A stretch of DNA of 64,000 bases from Desertimonas sp963772825 (GTDB taxonomy: Bacteria > Actinomycetota > Acidimicrobiia > Acidimicrobiales > Ilumatobacteraceae), in contig CAVYYX010000001.1 of the NCBI GenBank assembly GCA_963772825.1, positions 61,941 through 125,940 on the forward strand, written 5' to 3'. Position numbers and translations under genes: made by a program. Position 1 is the stretch's first letter; the number at the start of each line of letters is the position of its first letter. Under the pieces are notes generated by a model that was not told where the DNA came from, searched no databases, and saw nothing but the letters and a program-made list of their open reading frames with translations. Of this stretch, positions 7,620 through 16,258 are shown piece after piece.

Positions 7620-9295
7620 TCCGCCATTGTGGCGGATGCTGGCTGGCTTGCCCCCACTCCCGCGGCCGCGGCCTTGGCGTGATAGCTCGAGCGGGTCAGC
7701 GGGCTGGCCTCGACGTGGCCGATGCCGAGTGATTCACCGAGCGCTGCCCACTCGGCGAACCGCGCCGGCTCGACCCACCGATCGACCGGGATGTGATGCG
7801 ACGTCGGACGGAGGTACTGGCCGATCGTGACGATGTCGACGCCGATCGCCGCCAGGTCGCCGAGCAGCCCACCGACCTCCTCGTCGGTCTCCCCGAGACC
7901 GACCATCAGCCCCGACTTGGTGACCAGTCCGGCACCCTTCGCCCTGGCGAGCACGGCGAGGCTGCGGGCGTAACCGGCGGACGGGCGCACCGCTCGCTGC
8001 AGCCGGGCGACGGTCTCCACGTTGTGGTTGAGCACGTCGGGCCGGACGTCGAACAGCGTCGCGAGGGCGTCGGCATTGCCATGGACGTCGGAGATCAACG
8101 TCTCGACTCGTGCTTGCGGGCGGCGGCGGCGGATCGCCTCCACGCACGCGGCGACGTGGGCCATCCCGCCGTCGGCGAGGTCGTCACGGGCGACCATCGT
8201 CAGCACGACATGGTCGAGGGCCATCCGGTCGATCGCCTCGGCCACCCGCTCGGGCTCGTCGGCGGGCGGCGCCTCGGGCTTGCGCGTGTCGACGAGGCAG
8301 AAGCCACACGCCCTCGTGCACCGATCGCCGAGCACCATGAAGGTCGCCGTCCCGTCGCTCCAGCACTCCGACAGGTTCGGACACCCGGCGTCCTCGCACA
8401 CCGTGACGAGACCGAGCGAGCGGATCGTCCGCTTGAGGTCGAGCACGGCGCTGGTGTGATGGACCTTGGGACGCAGCCAGTCGGGCTTGCGGGTGGCGAT
8501 CGACAGCCCGTCCACGACGCCCGCTTCGACGAGACGCGACGTCAGGCGCACCGGCGTCGCCTGACGGTCGGGACGCACGACGCGTCCCGGCCCGGCTCCG
8601 CTGGAGAACAGCGAAAGATCCTCGGGGCGATGCCGCCAGGCGACGTCCTGGCGTTCCATCCGACCGTGACCCCAGCGCTCACCGGCGATCCGCGAGAGGA
8701 CGTCGACGACCTCGCGCATCTCGACCTCGACGCCCTCCTCGCGCAGCGACGTGACGGGACGGTCGCCGATCCCGCACGCCACGATGTGCTCGCGCAGGTA
8801 GGCCATGTCGGTGGCGACGTTGAGGGCGAAGCCGTGCATCGTCCGACCGCCCTTGAGGCGCACGCCGATGGCACAGATCTTGCGCGGGTTGCTGCCACCG
8901 GCGTCGACCCACACGCCTGGATACTCGGTGAGCCGGCCGGCGCTGACACCGAACGCGGCGAGCGTGTCGATGACGACCTGTTCGACGTTGTTGACGTGGC
9001 CTGCGGCGTCGAGCTTGTTGGCCACGGTGAGGATCGGGTAGCCGACGAGCTGACCCGGGCCGTGGTAGGTGATATCGCCACCACGACTCACCGCCACCAG
9101 CTCGGCGCCGACGTCGGCGGGCTCGCAACGCAGGTTGTGGTCGAGGTCCGACCGGGGGCCATGCGTGAACACGTGGGGATGTTCGAGGAGCAGCAGATGC
9201 TGCTCGGTCCGCCCGCGGAAGAGTGCCTCCTGCACGGCGAGCGCCTCGCTGTAGGGGACGCTCCCCAGCCACCTGACCCGCAGCGGACCCTTCAC
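7616..9295 (-). CDS. lipB-lipA: fused octanoyltransferase-lipoyl synthase (LipB-LipA)
   Basis: One 559-residue polypeptide carries both steps of de novo lipoate synthesis. Residues 1 to about 215 are LipB: RGGDITYHGPGQLVGYP (71-87), the catalytic lysine K139 in NPRKICAIGV and the acyl-carrying cysteine C174 in IVACGIGD. It moves octanoate from acyl carrier protein to the lipoyl domain. After a linker of about 40 residues comes LipA, a radical-SAM enzyme that inserts two sulfurs. Its auxiliary iron-sulfur cysteines are C300, C305 and C311, and its SAM-cluster cysteines are C326, C330 and C333 (CTRACGFC). The closing RSSYHA motif of LipA is present near the end. The frame is unbroken, so the fusion is not an artefact of a single indel. 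The start overlaps the stop of the E2 gene by four bases (ATGA), and its own stop overlaps the peptidase start. Confidence 0.93.
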   Translation of the reverse strand: MKGPLRVRWLGSVPYSEALAVQEALFRGRTEQHLLLLEHPHVFTHGPRSDLDHNLRCEPADVGAELVAVSRGGDITYHGPGQLVGYPILTVANKLDAAGHVNNVEQVVIDTLAAFGVSAGRLTEYPGVWVDAGGSNPRKICAIGVRLKGGRTMHGFALNVATDMAYLREHIVACGIGDRPVTSLREEGVEVEMREVVDVLSRIAGERWGHGRMERQDVAWRHRPEDLSLFSSGAGPGRVVRPDRQATPVRLTSRLVEAGVVDGLSIATRKPDWLRPKVHHTSAVLDLKRTIRSLGLVTVCEDAGCPNLSECWSDGTATFMVLGDRCTRACGFCLVDTRKPEAPPADEPERVAEAIDRMALDHVVLTMVARDDLADGGMAHVAACVEAIRRRRPQARVETLISDVHGNADALATLFDVRPDVLNHNVETVARLQRAVRPSAGYARSLAVLARAKGAGLVTKSGLMVGLGETDEEVGGLLGDLAAIGVDIVTIGQYLRPTSHHIPVDRWVEPARFAEWAALGESLGIGHVEASPLTRSSYHAKAAAAGVGASQPASATMAE

Positions 9296-10820
9296 AACTC
9301 GGTCGACCAGTCCTTCGTCTCGAGAATCTCCTTGACCCGGACGAGGAAGCCTGCGGCGTAGGCGCCGTCGAAGGCCCGGTGGTCCCAGGCCATCGCCAAG
9401 TTGCCGAGCGGGTGGACGACGATCGCCTCCGTGCCGTCGGGCAGCGTTGCGACCACCGGCTTGCGCACGATCGCGTCGGTCGACAGGATCGCCACCTGCG
9501 GCTGGTTGATGATCGGGAACGTCAGCACCGAGCCTGCCGATCCGTTGTTGGAGATCGTGAACGTCCCGCCGGCGATCTCGTCGGGCATCAACTTCTTCGT
9601 GCGCGCCCGCCCAGCGAGGTCGTAGATCTCCTTGGCGATCGCCCCGAGGCGCTTGCCCTCGGCGCCACGTATCACCGGCACGATGAGGCCCTCGTAATCG
9701 AGATCGACGGCGATGCCCAGGTCGATGTAGCCGTGGACGATCAGGTCCCCGTCGCCAACGGTCGCATTGAGGTGGGGGAACTCGTCGAGGGCGTCGACGA
9801 CGGCCCGGCTGATGAACGGGAGGTAGGTGAGGCTGAATCCCTCATCGGCCTTCCACTGCTTCTTGACCTTGCCCCGCGTGACGTCGACGTTGTGGTAGTC
9901 GACCTCCACGACGCTGAAGGCGTGCGGGCTGGTGGCCTTCGAGGTGATCATCGCCGCGCCGGTGAGCTTGCGGATCTTGCTCAGCTTGATCGCCTCGTCG
10001 CGATCGGTTGCCGCGGGGGCAGGGGCTGCCGCCGCTGCGGCCGGTGGCGCGGCTGGTGCCGATGGCGCGGCCGCCTGTGCAGCAGCCGGGGCGGGCGCCT
10101 GGGCGGGTTCCGCAGCCGGAGCCGGTGCGGCCGGCGCGACAGCTGCCGCCGCCGGGGCCTGGCCCTTGGCCAACGCATCGATGTGGTCGAGCACGTCATC
10201 GCGCGTGATCCGCCCGCCCGGCCCGGTGCCGCTGATCGTTGCCGGATCGAGCCCGTGCTCGTTGACCAGGCGGCGCACGACCGGCGACAACAACTTCCCG
10301 GCGGCGCCCGCCGGCGCAGCGTCCTCGGTAGCGGGAGGTGCCGGTGCGGGCGCTGGCGGTGTTGATGCCTGGGCCGGCTCGGGCTGCGGCGCAGGCTCAG
10401 GCTTCGCGGCCGGCTCAGGCTCAGCGGCCGGCTCGGGCTCAGCGGCCGGCTCGGGCTGGCAGCGGCCACCTCCGGCTCGGCGGCCGGCTCGGGCTGCGGC
10501 GCAGGCGCAGGCTCCGGCTCCGCGGCCGGCTGGGTCTCAGCGGCCGGTGTTTCCGCGGCAGCCGGAGCAGCCGCCGGCGCGTTGCCGCCCTCGGAGACCA
10601 CGGCGATCACGGTGCCGACCGACACCGTCTCGCCCTCCGGGACGCGGATCTCGGAGATCGTGCCGGCGACTGGCGACGGCACCTCCGTGTCGACCTTGTC
10701 GGTGGACACCTCGAACAACGGCTCGTCGGCGTTGACGTTGTCGCCGACCGCCTTGAACCACTGCGTGATCGTTCCCTCGGTGACCGTCTCGCCGAGCTGC
10801 GGGAGCGTCACTTCTGCCAT
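9292..10820 (-). CDS. 2-oxoacid dehydrogenase E2 (dihydrolipoyl acyltransferase), one apparent frameshift
   Basis: The lipoyl-bearing core of a 2-oxoacid dehydrogenase complex (pyruvate or 2-oxoglutarate type). It begins MAEVTLPQLGETVTEG, with the lipoylated lysine K42 in STDKVDTE. It has a single lipoyl domain (about 1-78), a long Ala/Pro/Glu linker with AAEPEP repeats, a peripheral-subunit-binding domain (LLSPVVRRLVNEHGLDP) and the acyltransferase domain ending with the catalytic DHRAFDG. The reading frame changes once inside the linker repeats, at about 10459-10463, where one base seems to be missing; both sides are otherwise open. Since the protein is normally essential, an indel error is more likely than a broken gene. 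It lies 23 bases after lpd and overlaps the lipB-lipA start. Confidence 0.88.
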
Positions 10821-10843
10821 GTCGAAGTCCTTTCTCGTACCGG

Positions 10844-12247
10844 TCAGCCGTTGAAGTTGCGACCGGTGAGCGTCAACACAGTCTCGCCGAACAGCTCGGT
10901 GAGGCTCGGATGTGGCTGGATGAACTCGGCGACCTCGTCCACCGTGGCCTCCCAGTTGACGGCGAGGTAGCCGCCGCTGAGCTGCTCGGTGACCCACGGT
11001 CCGACCATGTGCACGCCGAGGATGCGGCCGGGCCGCCCGTCGCTGCCGACCTCGGCGATGATCTTGGCGAGGCCGTCGGTCTCCCCGAGGATCTGGGCCC
11101 GCGAGTTGGCCCGGAACGGATGCTTGGCGACGACCACCTCGTAGCCCGCCTCCTTGGCCTCCTCCTCGCCCGGTCCGGCCCACGCCACCTCCGGATGGCA
11201 GTAGATCGCCCACGGCACCCGGTCGTACTGCACCGGCATCGGCGACTCACCGAGCGCCTGCTTGACGGCGAGGATCGCCTCGGCATAGCCGACGTGGGCG
11301 AGCTGCGGGGTGTCGATGAGGTCGCCGATGGCGTACACACCGGGCTCGCCGGTCCGACAGAACTCGTCGACCTCGACGAAGCCACGCTGGCTGACGACGA
11401 CCCCGGTGCCTTCCAGACCGAGCTCATCGGCGAACGGCCGGCGTCCGACGGAGACGATGACGACGTCGACCTTGAGCTCCTCGTTGTCACCGAACGTGAC
11501 GACGGTGCCACCCTTGTCACGCGGTCGGTGGCCGGTCACCGGGACTCCCGTGCGGATGTCGATCTTCTTCTTCTTGAACGAGCGCACGACGACGTTGGCG
11601 ACGTCCTTGTCGAGGCCGGGAAGGATCTTCGGGAGCGCCTCGAGGATCGTCACCTCGGAACCGAGATCGGCGAACGTCGAGGCGAACTCGCAGCCGATCG
11701 CCCCGCCGCCGATGACCGCGACGCGGTTCGGGACGTAGTCGATGTCGAGGACCTCGTCGCTCGTCATGATCGGTCCGCCGCGCTCGAAGTTGGGGATCAG
11801 CCGGGGCACCGAGCCGGCGGCGAGGATCACCGACGTCCCCGTGATCTCGGTCGTCGCCCCGTCGCTGCTCGTGACGGTGACGGTGCGGTTGGGGCCGAGC
11901 CGGCCGACACCGTTGAACACCTCGACCTTGCGGTTCTTGCACATCGCGGCGATGCCCCCGACGAGCCCGGCGACGAGCTTCTGCTTGCGCTGTTGGGTGA
12001 CCGCGAAGTTGACCTTCGGGGCGCTCGACTCGATGCCGAAGTCGGCGGCGTGGTCGACGTGGCGATAGACGGCGGCGGTCTCCAGGAAGGCCTTGGCGGG
12101 GATGCACCCGCGGTTGAGACACGTGCCCCCGAGGGTCGCATCCTTCTCCACCAGCGCCGCCTTCAGTCCCGCCGAGGCGGCGTACAGGACAGCGGAGTAG
12201 CCACCGGGGCCACCACCGATCACCACGAGGTCGAATTGCTCAGCCAT
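10844..12247 (-). CDS. lpd: dihydrolipoamide dehydrogenase (E3)
   Basis: A 467-residue flavoprotein disulfide reductase that reoxidises the dihydrolipoyl group of E2 with NAD+. It shows the FAD-binding GGGPGG (11-16), the redox-active pair C43/C48 in GTCLNRGCIPAK, the NAD-binding GGGAIGCEFAS and the C-terminal catalytic HPSLTELFGE. The ATG at 12247 is chosen because it begins the FAD-binding strand directly (MAEQFDLVVIGGG); the frame upstream is shadow sequence. It is the first gene of a four-gene operon with E2, lipB-lipA and an M24 peptidase. It may also serve other complexes with lipoyl domains. Confidence 0.95.
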   Translation of the reverse strand: MAEQFDLVVIGGGPGGYSAVLYAASAGLKAALVEKDATLGGTCLNRGCIPAKAFLETAAVYRHVDHAADFGIESSAPKVNFAVTQQRKQKLVAGLVGGIAAMCKNRKVEVFNGVGRLGPNRTVTVTSSDGATTEITGTSVILAAGSVPRLIPNFERGGPIMTSDEVLDIDYVPNRVAVIGGGAIGCEFASTFADLGSEVTILEALPKILPGLDKDVANVVVRSFKKKKIDIRTGVPVTGHRPRDKGGTVVTFGDNEELKVDVVIVSVGRRPFADELGLEGTGVVVSQRGFVEVDEFCRTGEPGVYAIGDLIDTPQLAHVGYAEAILAVKQALGESPMPVQYDRVPWAIYCHPEVAWAGPGEEEAKEAGYEVVVAKHPFRANSRAQILGETDGLAKIIAEVGSDGRPGRILGVHMVGPWVTEQLSGGYLAVNWEATVDEVAEFIQPHPSLTELFGETVLTLTGRNFNG

Positions 12248-12306
12248 GCGCCGAGTCACGGTAGCGCCGCGTGAGGTGTGCCGCAGGCGGCAGGCGTCAC
12301 CTGCCG

Positions 12307-12741
12307 CTAGCCGGCGGCCAACCGCCAGCGGGCGACGTCCTCTCCGCGGCGGTACAGGAGGATGCGCGCGGCGCCGGGCGCATCGTCGACGGCGAACGTC
12401 AAACGGCACGTTTGCGGCTCGACCGTCGTGGCGCCGCAGGCGTCATCGCCCGACGTGGACGGCTCGACGGACTCGCCGAGCACGACGAGACGGAACTCGC
12501 TGGCGCCGTCGAGGTCATCCACGCCGCCGAGCGTGACCTCGACGGTGGCGGAGCCGGCTTGCTCTGCATAGCTCACGACGACGACGGAGAGATCCCCGAC
12601 CTCGACGGCGTCACCGATCTCGTTGATCGGAACGTCGTCCGCGTCTCGCTGGTCGGCGATGCGCAGCAGCTGAACGACGCCAGCGACGAGGATGACGAGG
12701 CCGCACGCCACGGCGAGGAGCAGGAGGGTGCGGGTGCGCAC
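12307..12741 (-). CDS. small membrane-anchored protein, unknown function
   Basis: A 144-residue protein with one N-terminal membrane helix (LLLLAVACGLVILVAGVVQL) and a soluble domain of about 115 residues, probably outside the cell. The domain is beta-rich and contains two cysteines (DACGATTVEPQTC) that could pair. No known family is recognised. It begins nine bases after the stop of the DedA-like gene on the same strand, so the two are probably cotranscribed, and it precedes lpd by 59 bases. Confidence 0.6.
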   Translation of the reverse strand: MRTRTLLLLAVACGLVILVAGVVQLLRIADQRDADDVPINEIGDAVEVGDLSVVVVSYAEQAGSATVEVTLGGVDDLDGASEFRLVVLGESVEPSTSGDDACGATTVEPQTCRLTFAVDDAPGAARILLYRRGEDVARWRLAAG

Positions 12742-12750
12742 GGGCGCAAG

Positions 12751-13431
12751 TCAAGTCGCGGATTCGGCACTTCGGCGCCGCTGCCACCACACCGCGGCGA
12801 CGATCCCCGCGACGACGCCCGCCGAGATGACGAGGCCGACGCGGTCGACGGCTGCAGCGATGTTGTCGCCCCAGACGTATCCGAGGAGGCTGACGGTCGC
12901 GGCCCAGGCCGCCGCCGACGGCACCGCCGCGGCGTAGAAGCGCGGAGCCGACAGGCGGGCGGAGCCGGCGACGACCGGCACGACGCCGCGCAGCGCGCCG
13001 ACCCATCTGGCGACAGCGACGGTGACCGTGCCGCGGTCGGCGAAGAACCGACGGGCACGACGGAGCGCCGGGCGCAGCCGGCGGCCCCAGCGATGGTTCG
13101 TGATCGCCGCTTCACCGGAGCGCCGCCCGAAGAGGTACCCGATCGAGTCCCCGGCGACGGCTCCGAGGAGGGCTGCGCCGATCACCATTCCGATCGGCGT
13201 GCCGTTGGCCTGCGCCGCAGCACCGGCGACGACCAAGCCGACCTCGCCCGGGACGACGAGGTCCGTGACGATCAGACTCTCGCCGAGCACGAGAGCGAAC
13301 ACGAGGGCGGCGAGGGCGATCCCCTCGGCGCCGCTGACGAAGTCGATCAGTCCATCGAGGATGGAGGTGGCTACCCCAACGAGCGCGCCGTCAAACGGCG
13401 TCGACCGCCGCCGGGGCTTCGTTGAGTACAC
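12751..13431 (-). CDS. DedA/VTT-family membrane protein
   Basis: About 226 residues of the DedA family, polytopic proteins linked to lipid translocation, proton-dependent envelope homeostasis and drug tolerance. Visible landmarks are the re-entrant segment GESLIVTDLVVPGEVGL, the GRRSG cytosolic loop after GDSIGYLF, and ARWVGALRGVVPVVAGSARL, which corresponds to the conserved FxRxxPxxxGxxxG-type region. The GTG at 13431 lies inside an inverted repeat that looks like an operator, so a start about 17-19 codons further in (GTG codons in LVGVATS) is possible. It is divergent from a MarR gene 32 bases away, the usual arrangement for a regulator and its target. Confidence 0.82.
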   Translation of the reverse strand: MYSTKPRRRSTPFDGALVGVATSILDGLIDFVSGAEGIALAALVFALVLGESLIVTDLVVPGEVGLVVAGAAAQANGTPIGMVIGAALLGAVAGDSIGYLFGRRSGEAAITNHRWGRRLRPALRRARRFFADRGTVTVAVARWVGALRGVVPVVAGSARLSAPRFYAAAVPSAAAWAATVSLLGYVWGDNIAAAVDRVGLVISAGVVAGIVAAVWWQRRRSAESAT

Positions 13432-13446
13432 AACTATTGTGGTTGT
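13421..13446. promoter_or_regulatory. candidate MarR operator
   Basis: The 32-base gap between the divergent dedA-like and marR-like starts holds ACAAC (13430-13434) and GTTGT (13442-13446) as an inverted pair spaced by seven bases. A second overlapping pair is GTTG (13421-13424) with CAAC (13431-13434). Arms built from TTG/CAA are typical of MarR-family sites. The site covers the annotated dedA start and would let the regulator control both genes. Confidence 0.5.
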
Positions 13447-13463
13447 TCGGTTAAGGTCGCGGC

Positions 13464-13925
13464 GTGGCGACGACGTCCGCGTACCGGCCGCTCGACACGC
13501 ACGAGCAGGTCGCCTGGCGGACGTTCGTGGAGACCGTCGACGACCTCATCCGGGCCATCGAGGACGACCTCCAACCGCACGACATCACGCTCGGCGACTA
13601 CCAGGTCTTCGTCTTCCTGTCGGAGGCGGAGGGGCGCAGGATGCGCATGGTCGACCTGGCCACGGCCTTGCACCTCTCGCCGAGCGGGCTCACAAGGCGC
13701 CTCGATGGCCTGTGCCGCGTGGGCTACGTCGAGCGCGTCCCGTCGTCGCAAGACCGACGGGTGATGCTCGCCGTGCTGACCGACAGCGGCTTCGCCAAGC
13801 TCACCGAGGCCTACCCCACGCACCTCGCCAGCGTCCGGCGACGGATCTTCGACCACTGCTCGAGCGCCGACGTGGCGGTCCTCGGCCGGGTGTTCAGCGC
13901 CATCCAGGCGGGATTGTGCTCGTGA
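13464..13925 (+). CDS. MarR-family transcriptional regulator
   Basis: A 153-residue winged-helix regulator. The DNA-binding region is MRMVDLATALHLSPSGLTRRLDGLCRVGYVER followed by the wing SSQDRRVMLAVLTDSG, a very typical MarR layout. The long helices at both ends would form the dimer. Members usually sense phenolic or other small molecules and repress an adjacent, often divergent, gene; here that is the DedA-like membrane protein. The stop overlaps the GTG start of argJ by four bases (GTGA), so regulator and arginine biosynthesis gene are translated from one message. Confidence 0.88.
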   Translation: MATTSAYRPLDTHEQVAWRTFVETVDDLIRAIEDDLQPHDITLGDYQVFVFLSEAEGRRMRMVDLATALHLSPSGLTRRLDGLCRVGYVERVPSSQDRRVMLAVLTDSGFAKLTEAYPTHLASVRRRIFDHCSSADVAVLGRVFSAIQAGLCS

Positions 13926-15094
13926 CGGGTCGGACCGCGCTCCCTCACGGCTTCCGCGCCTACGTCGCCAACCTCGGGATCAAGGACGTCCGCGCCGACT
14001 TCGTCGTCGTCGCCGCCGAGCGACCCATTGCCGCTGCCGGGGTGTTCACCCGCAGCCGCTTCGCCGCTCCGTGCGTCACCGCCAGCCGCGCCCACCTCGC
14101 CGACTCGACCGCGCAGGCAGTCGTCGTCGTGTCGCGCAACGCCAACGTCGCCAACGGCCGCGCCGGCGAGGACGACAACCGTGCGGTGACGGAGGCCGTG
14201 GCGGCGCGCTTGGGGTGCCGGGTCGGCGACGTTCTCGTGGCATCGACGGGTGTCATCGGCAGGCGATATCCGATCGAGCGGATGCTCAAGGGGATCGCCC
14301 AGATGCCAGAGCAGCTCCCGGAGCGATCCGTGGACGGCGCGGCGCGAGCGATCATGACGACCGACACTCGGGCGAAGGTCGCCGAGGCGGTGATCGCCGG
14401 AGGCAACGCCCGGGTGGTGGGCATCGCCAAGGGTGCCGGGATGATCGAGCCGGACATGGCGACGATGATCGCCGTGTTGCTGACGGATGCCGACGTGGCC
14501 GGCGACGACCTTGCCGCGGCGTTCGGACCGGTCGTCGAGCGCACGTTCAACTGCGTGAGCATCGACACCGACACGTCGACGAGCGACACCGCCGTCGTAC
14601 TCGCCAGCGGGGCTGCCGGAGCGGTCGACGCCGAGGCCTTCTCTGGCGCTCTCCACGAGGTCGCCCAGTCCCTGGCCAAGCAGATCGCCGGCGACGGCGA
14701 GGGCGCCGAGACGCTCATCGAGGTCCTGGTCGACGGCGCCCGGGATAGGGCGCAGGCCAAGCGAGTCGGCAAGTCGATCGTCAACTCGCCGCTCGTCAAG
14801 ACCGCCGTGCACGGTGCCGACCCCAACTGGGGACGGGTGGCGATGGCGATCGGCAAGTGCTCGGACGATGAGGACGCCGACATCGACCAGCGCGCCGTGG
14901 TCATCCGCTTCGGCGACCAGCAGGTGTACCCCGCGAGGCTCGACGACGACCAGCTCGCCGAGCTGTCGACCTACCTCGCCGGTCCCGAAGTGCTGATCCA
15001 CGTCACGCTCGGCACCGGCGACGAGTCGTGCACCGTGTGGGGCTGCGACCTCACGGCGGGCTACGTCCGCATCAACGCCGACTACACCACCTGA
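13922..15094 (+). CDS. argJ: bifunctional ornithine acetyltransferase / N-acetylglutamate synthase
   Basis: A 390-residue ArgJ homologue, which transfers acetyl groups from N-acetylornithine to glutamate in arginine biosynthesis and in some species also makes N-acetylglutamate from acetyl-CoA. It is made as a precursor that cleaves itself before a conserved threonine; here the site is the ATM in KGAGMIEPDMATMI, the usual sequence being KGAGMI(H/A)PNMATM. DTDTSTSDT and NSPLVKTAVHGADPNWGR are further family signatures. No other arg gene is nearby. The GTG start at 13922 overlaps the marR stop. ArgJ-like enzymes also occur in secondary metabolism, so the arginine role is likely but not proven. 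Confidence 0.9.
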   Translation: MTGRTALPHGFRAYVANLGIKDVRADFVVVAAERPIAAAGVFTRSRFAAPCVTASRAHLADSTAQAVVVVSRNANVANGRAGEDDNRAVTEAVAARLGCRVGDVLVASTGVIGRRYPIERMLKGIAQMPEQLPERSVDGAARAIMTTDTRAKVAEAVIAGGNARVVGIAKGAGMIEPDMATMIAVLLTDADVAGDDLAAAFGPVVERTFNCVSIDTDTSTSDTAVVLASGAAGAVDAEAFSGALHEVAQSLAKQIAGDGEGAETLIEVLVDGARDRAQAKRVGKSIVNSPLVKTAVHGADPNWGRVAMAIGKCSDDEDADIDQRAVVIRFGDQQVYPARLDDDQLAELSTYLAGPEVLIHVTLGTGDESCTVWGCDLTAGYVRINADYTT

Positions 15095-15126
15095 CCCACC
15101 CGAGTGTTCCCGGTCGAACTGTCCCA

Positions 15127-15170
15127 CCCGAGTCCCGGAGCGCGCCACAGGGGGTCCTGGCGCACTCGGG
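15127..15170. terminator. bulged hairpin downstream of argJ
   Basis: Outer arms CCCGAGT (15127-15133) and ACTCGGG (15164-15170) and inner arms GCGCCA (15142-15147) and TGGCGC (15158-15163) can pair into one stem with an eight-base bulge. It lies between argJ and the esterase gene on the same strand. A further CCCGAGT copy sits at 15099-15105. A terminator or RNA-end structure is the simplest reading. Confidence 0.45.
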
Positions 15171-15226
15171 CGCGCTTCAGCACTCGTCTGGCTGACGCAA
15201 ACGAAGCCTGAACTAGGTTCGAGCCC

Positions 15227-16258
15227 ATGCTGCCGTGGAGCCACACGTTTGCCGGGCGCGTCGACGAGCTGGTCATCGACAGTGTGTTGTTGCGCGACAA
15301 CCCGCTCGGCGATCCGCACGAGCGACCGCTGTGGGTCTACGTGCCACCGGGCTACGACGACACCGACGCCGCCCGTTACCCCTCGGTGTACGTACTCCAG
15401 GGCTACACCGGCTCGTTACCGATGTGGCGCAACCGCACGCCGTTCCGCCAGCCGTTCCCGGAGGTCGCCGACCAGCAGATCGCCGCCGGGGAGATCCCCC
15501 CGTGCATCGTCGTCTACGTCGACGCCTGGACGGCGCTGGGCGGCTCGCAGTTCGTCGACTCCCCCGGCACCGGCCGCTACCACAGCTACCTGTGCGACGA
15601 GGTGGTCCCCTTCGTCGATGAGCGCTACCGCACGCTCGCCGCGCCGGAGCATCGCGGCGTGTCCGGCAAGTCGAGCGGCGGGTTCGGCGCCTTCATCACC
15701 CCGATGCTGCGGCCCGACCTGTTCGGCGGACTCGCCAGCCACGCCGGCGACTCGCTCTACGAGTACTGCTACATCCCCGAGTTCGCCTCCATCGTGCGCA
15801 CGCTGCGCGACAAGTACGACGGTTCCTACGAGCGCTTCTGGGAGGACTTCCGCGGCCGCCCGGCGATGAGCAAGGAGGACGATGGCACGCTCGTCATGTC
15901 GTACGGCTGCGCGGCGTGCTTCTCCGCCGAGGACGACGGCACCGTGACGATGCCCTTCGACCTCGACACCGGCGAGCTGATCCCAGAGGTGTGGGACCGC
16001 TGGCTGGCCTGGGACCCCGTGCGGATGGTGCCGCGGTACGCCGACGCGCTGCGCGGCCTGCGGGCGATCTACATCGACGCCGGCACTCGCGACCAGTGGT
16101 ACCTCGACCTCGGCGCCAAAGCGATGGTCCGGGCCCTCGAGCGGATCGGCATCACGGACGTCTACTTCGAGCTGTTCGACGCCACGCACACGGCGATCGA
16201 CTATCGCTACCCCACCGGACTCAAGTATCTCGTCGAGCGTCTGTCGCCGTCGCAGTGA
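15227..16258 (+). CDS. alpha/beta-hydrolase, putative esterase
   Basis: A 343-residue protein of the esterase D/antigen 85-like alpha/beta-hydrolase type. The nucleophile elbow is G147-K-S149-S-G151 in GVSGKSSGGFGA, the likely acid is in YIDAGTRDQWYLD and the likely histidine is in FDATHTAIDYRY. The amino end LWVYVPPGYDDTDAARYPSVYVLQGYTG is the normal start of this fold. There is no signal peptide, so it should act in the cytosol. Substrate unknown; carboxylic or S-formylglutathione-like esters are possibilities. Its 3' end overlaps the convergent methyltransferase gene by 38 bases. Confidence 0.85.
   Translation: MLPWSHTFAGRVDELVIDSVLLRDNPLGDPHERPLWVYVPPGYDDTDAARYPSVYVLQGYTGSLPMWRNRTPFRQPFPEVADQQIAAGEIPPCIVVYVDAWTALGGSQFVDSPGTGRYHSYLCDEVVPFVDERYRTLAAPEHRGVSGKSSGGFGAFITPMLRPDLFGGLASHAGDSLYEYCYIPEFASIVRTLRDKYDGSYERFWEDFRGRPAMSKEDDGTLVMSYGCAACFSAEDDGTVTMPFDLDTGELIPEVWDRWLAWDPVRMVPRYADALRGLRAIYIDAGTRDQWYLDLGAKAMVRALERIGITDVYFELFDATHTAIDYRYPTGLKYLVERLSPSQ

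Noticed and set aside
10440..10480. Programmed frameshift in the E2 gene
   Set aside because: No slippery heptamer or stimulatory structure is evident, and single-base shifts also break unrelated genes here.
15095..15226. tRNA-like GGTTCGAGCCC word near 15210 as a tRNA gene
   Set aside because: No matching acceptor, D and anticodon arms could be built around it.
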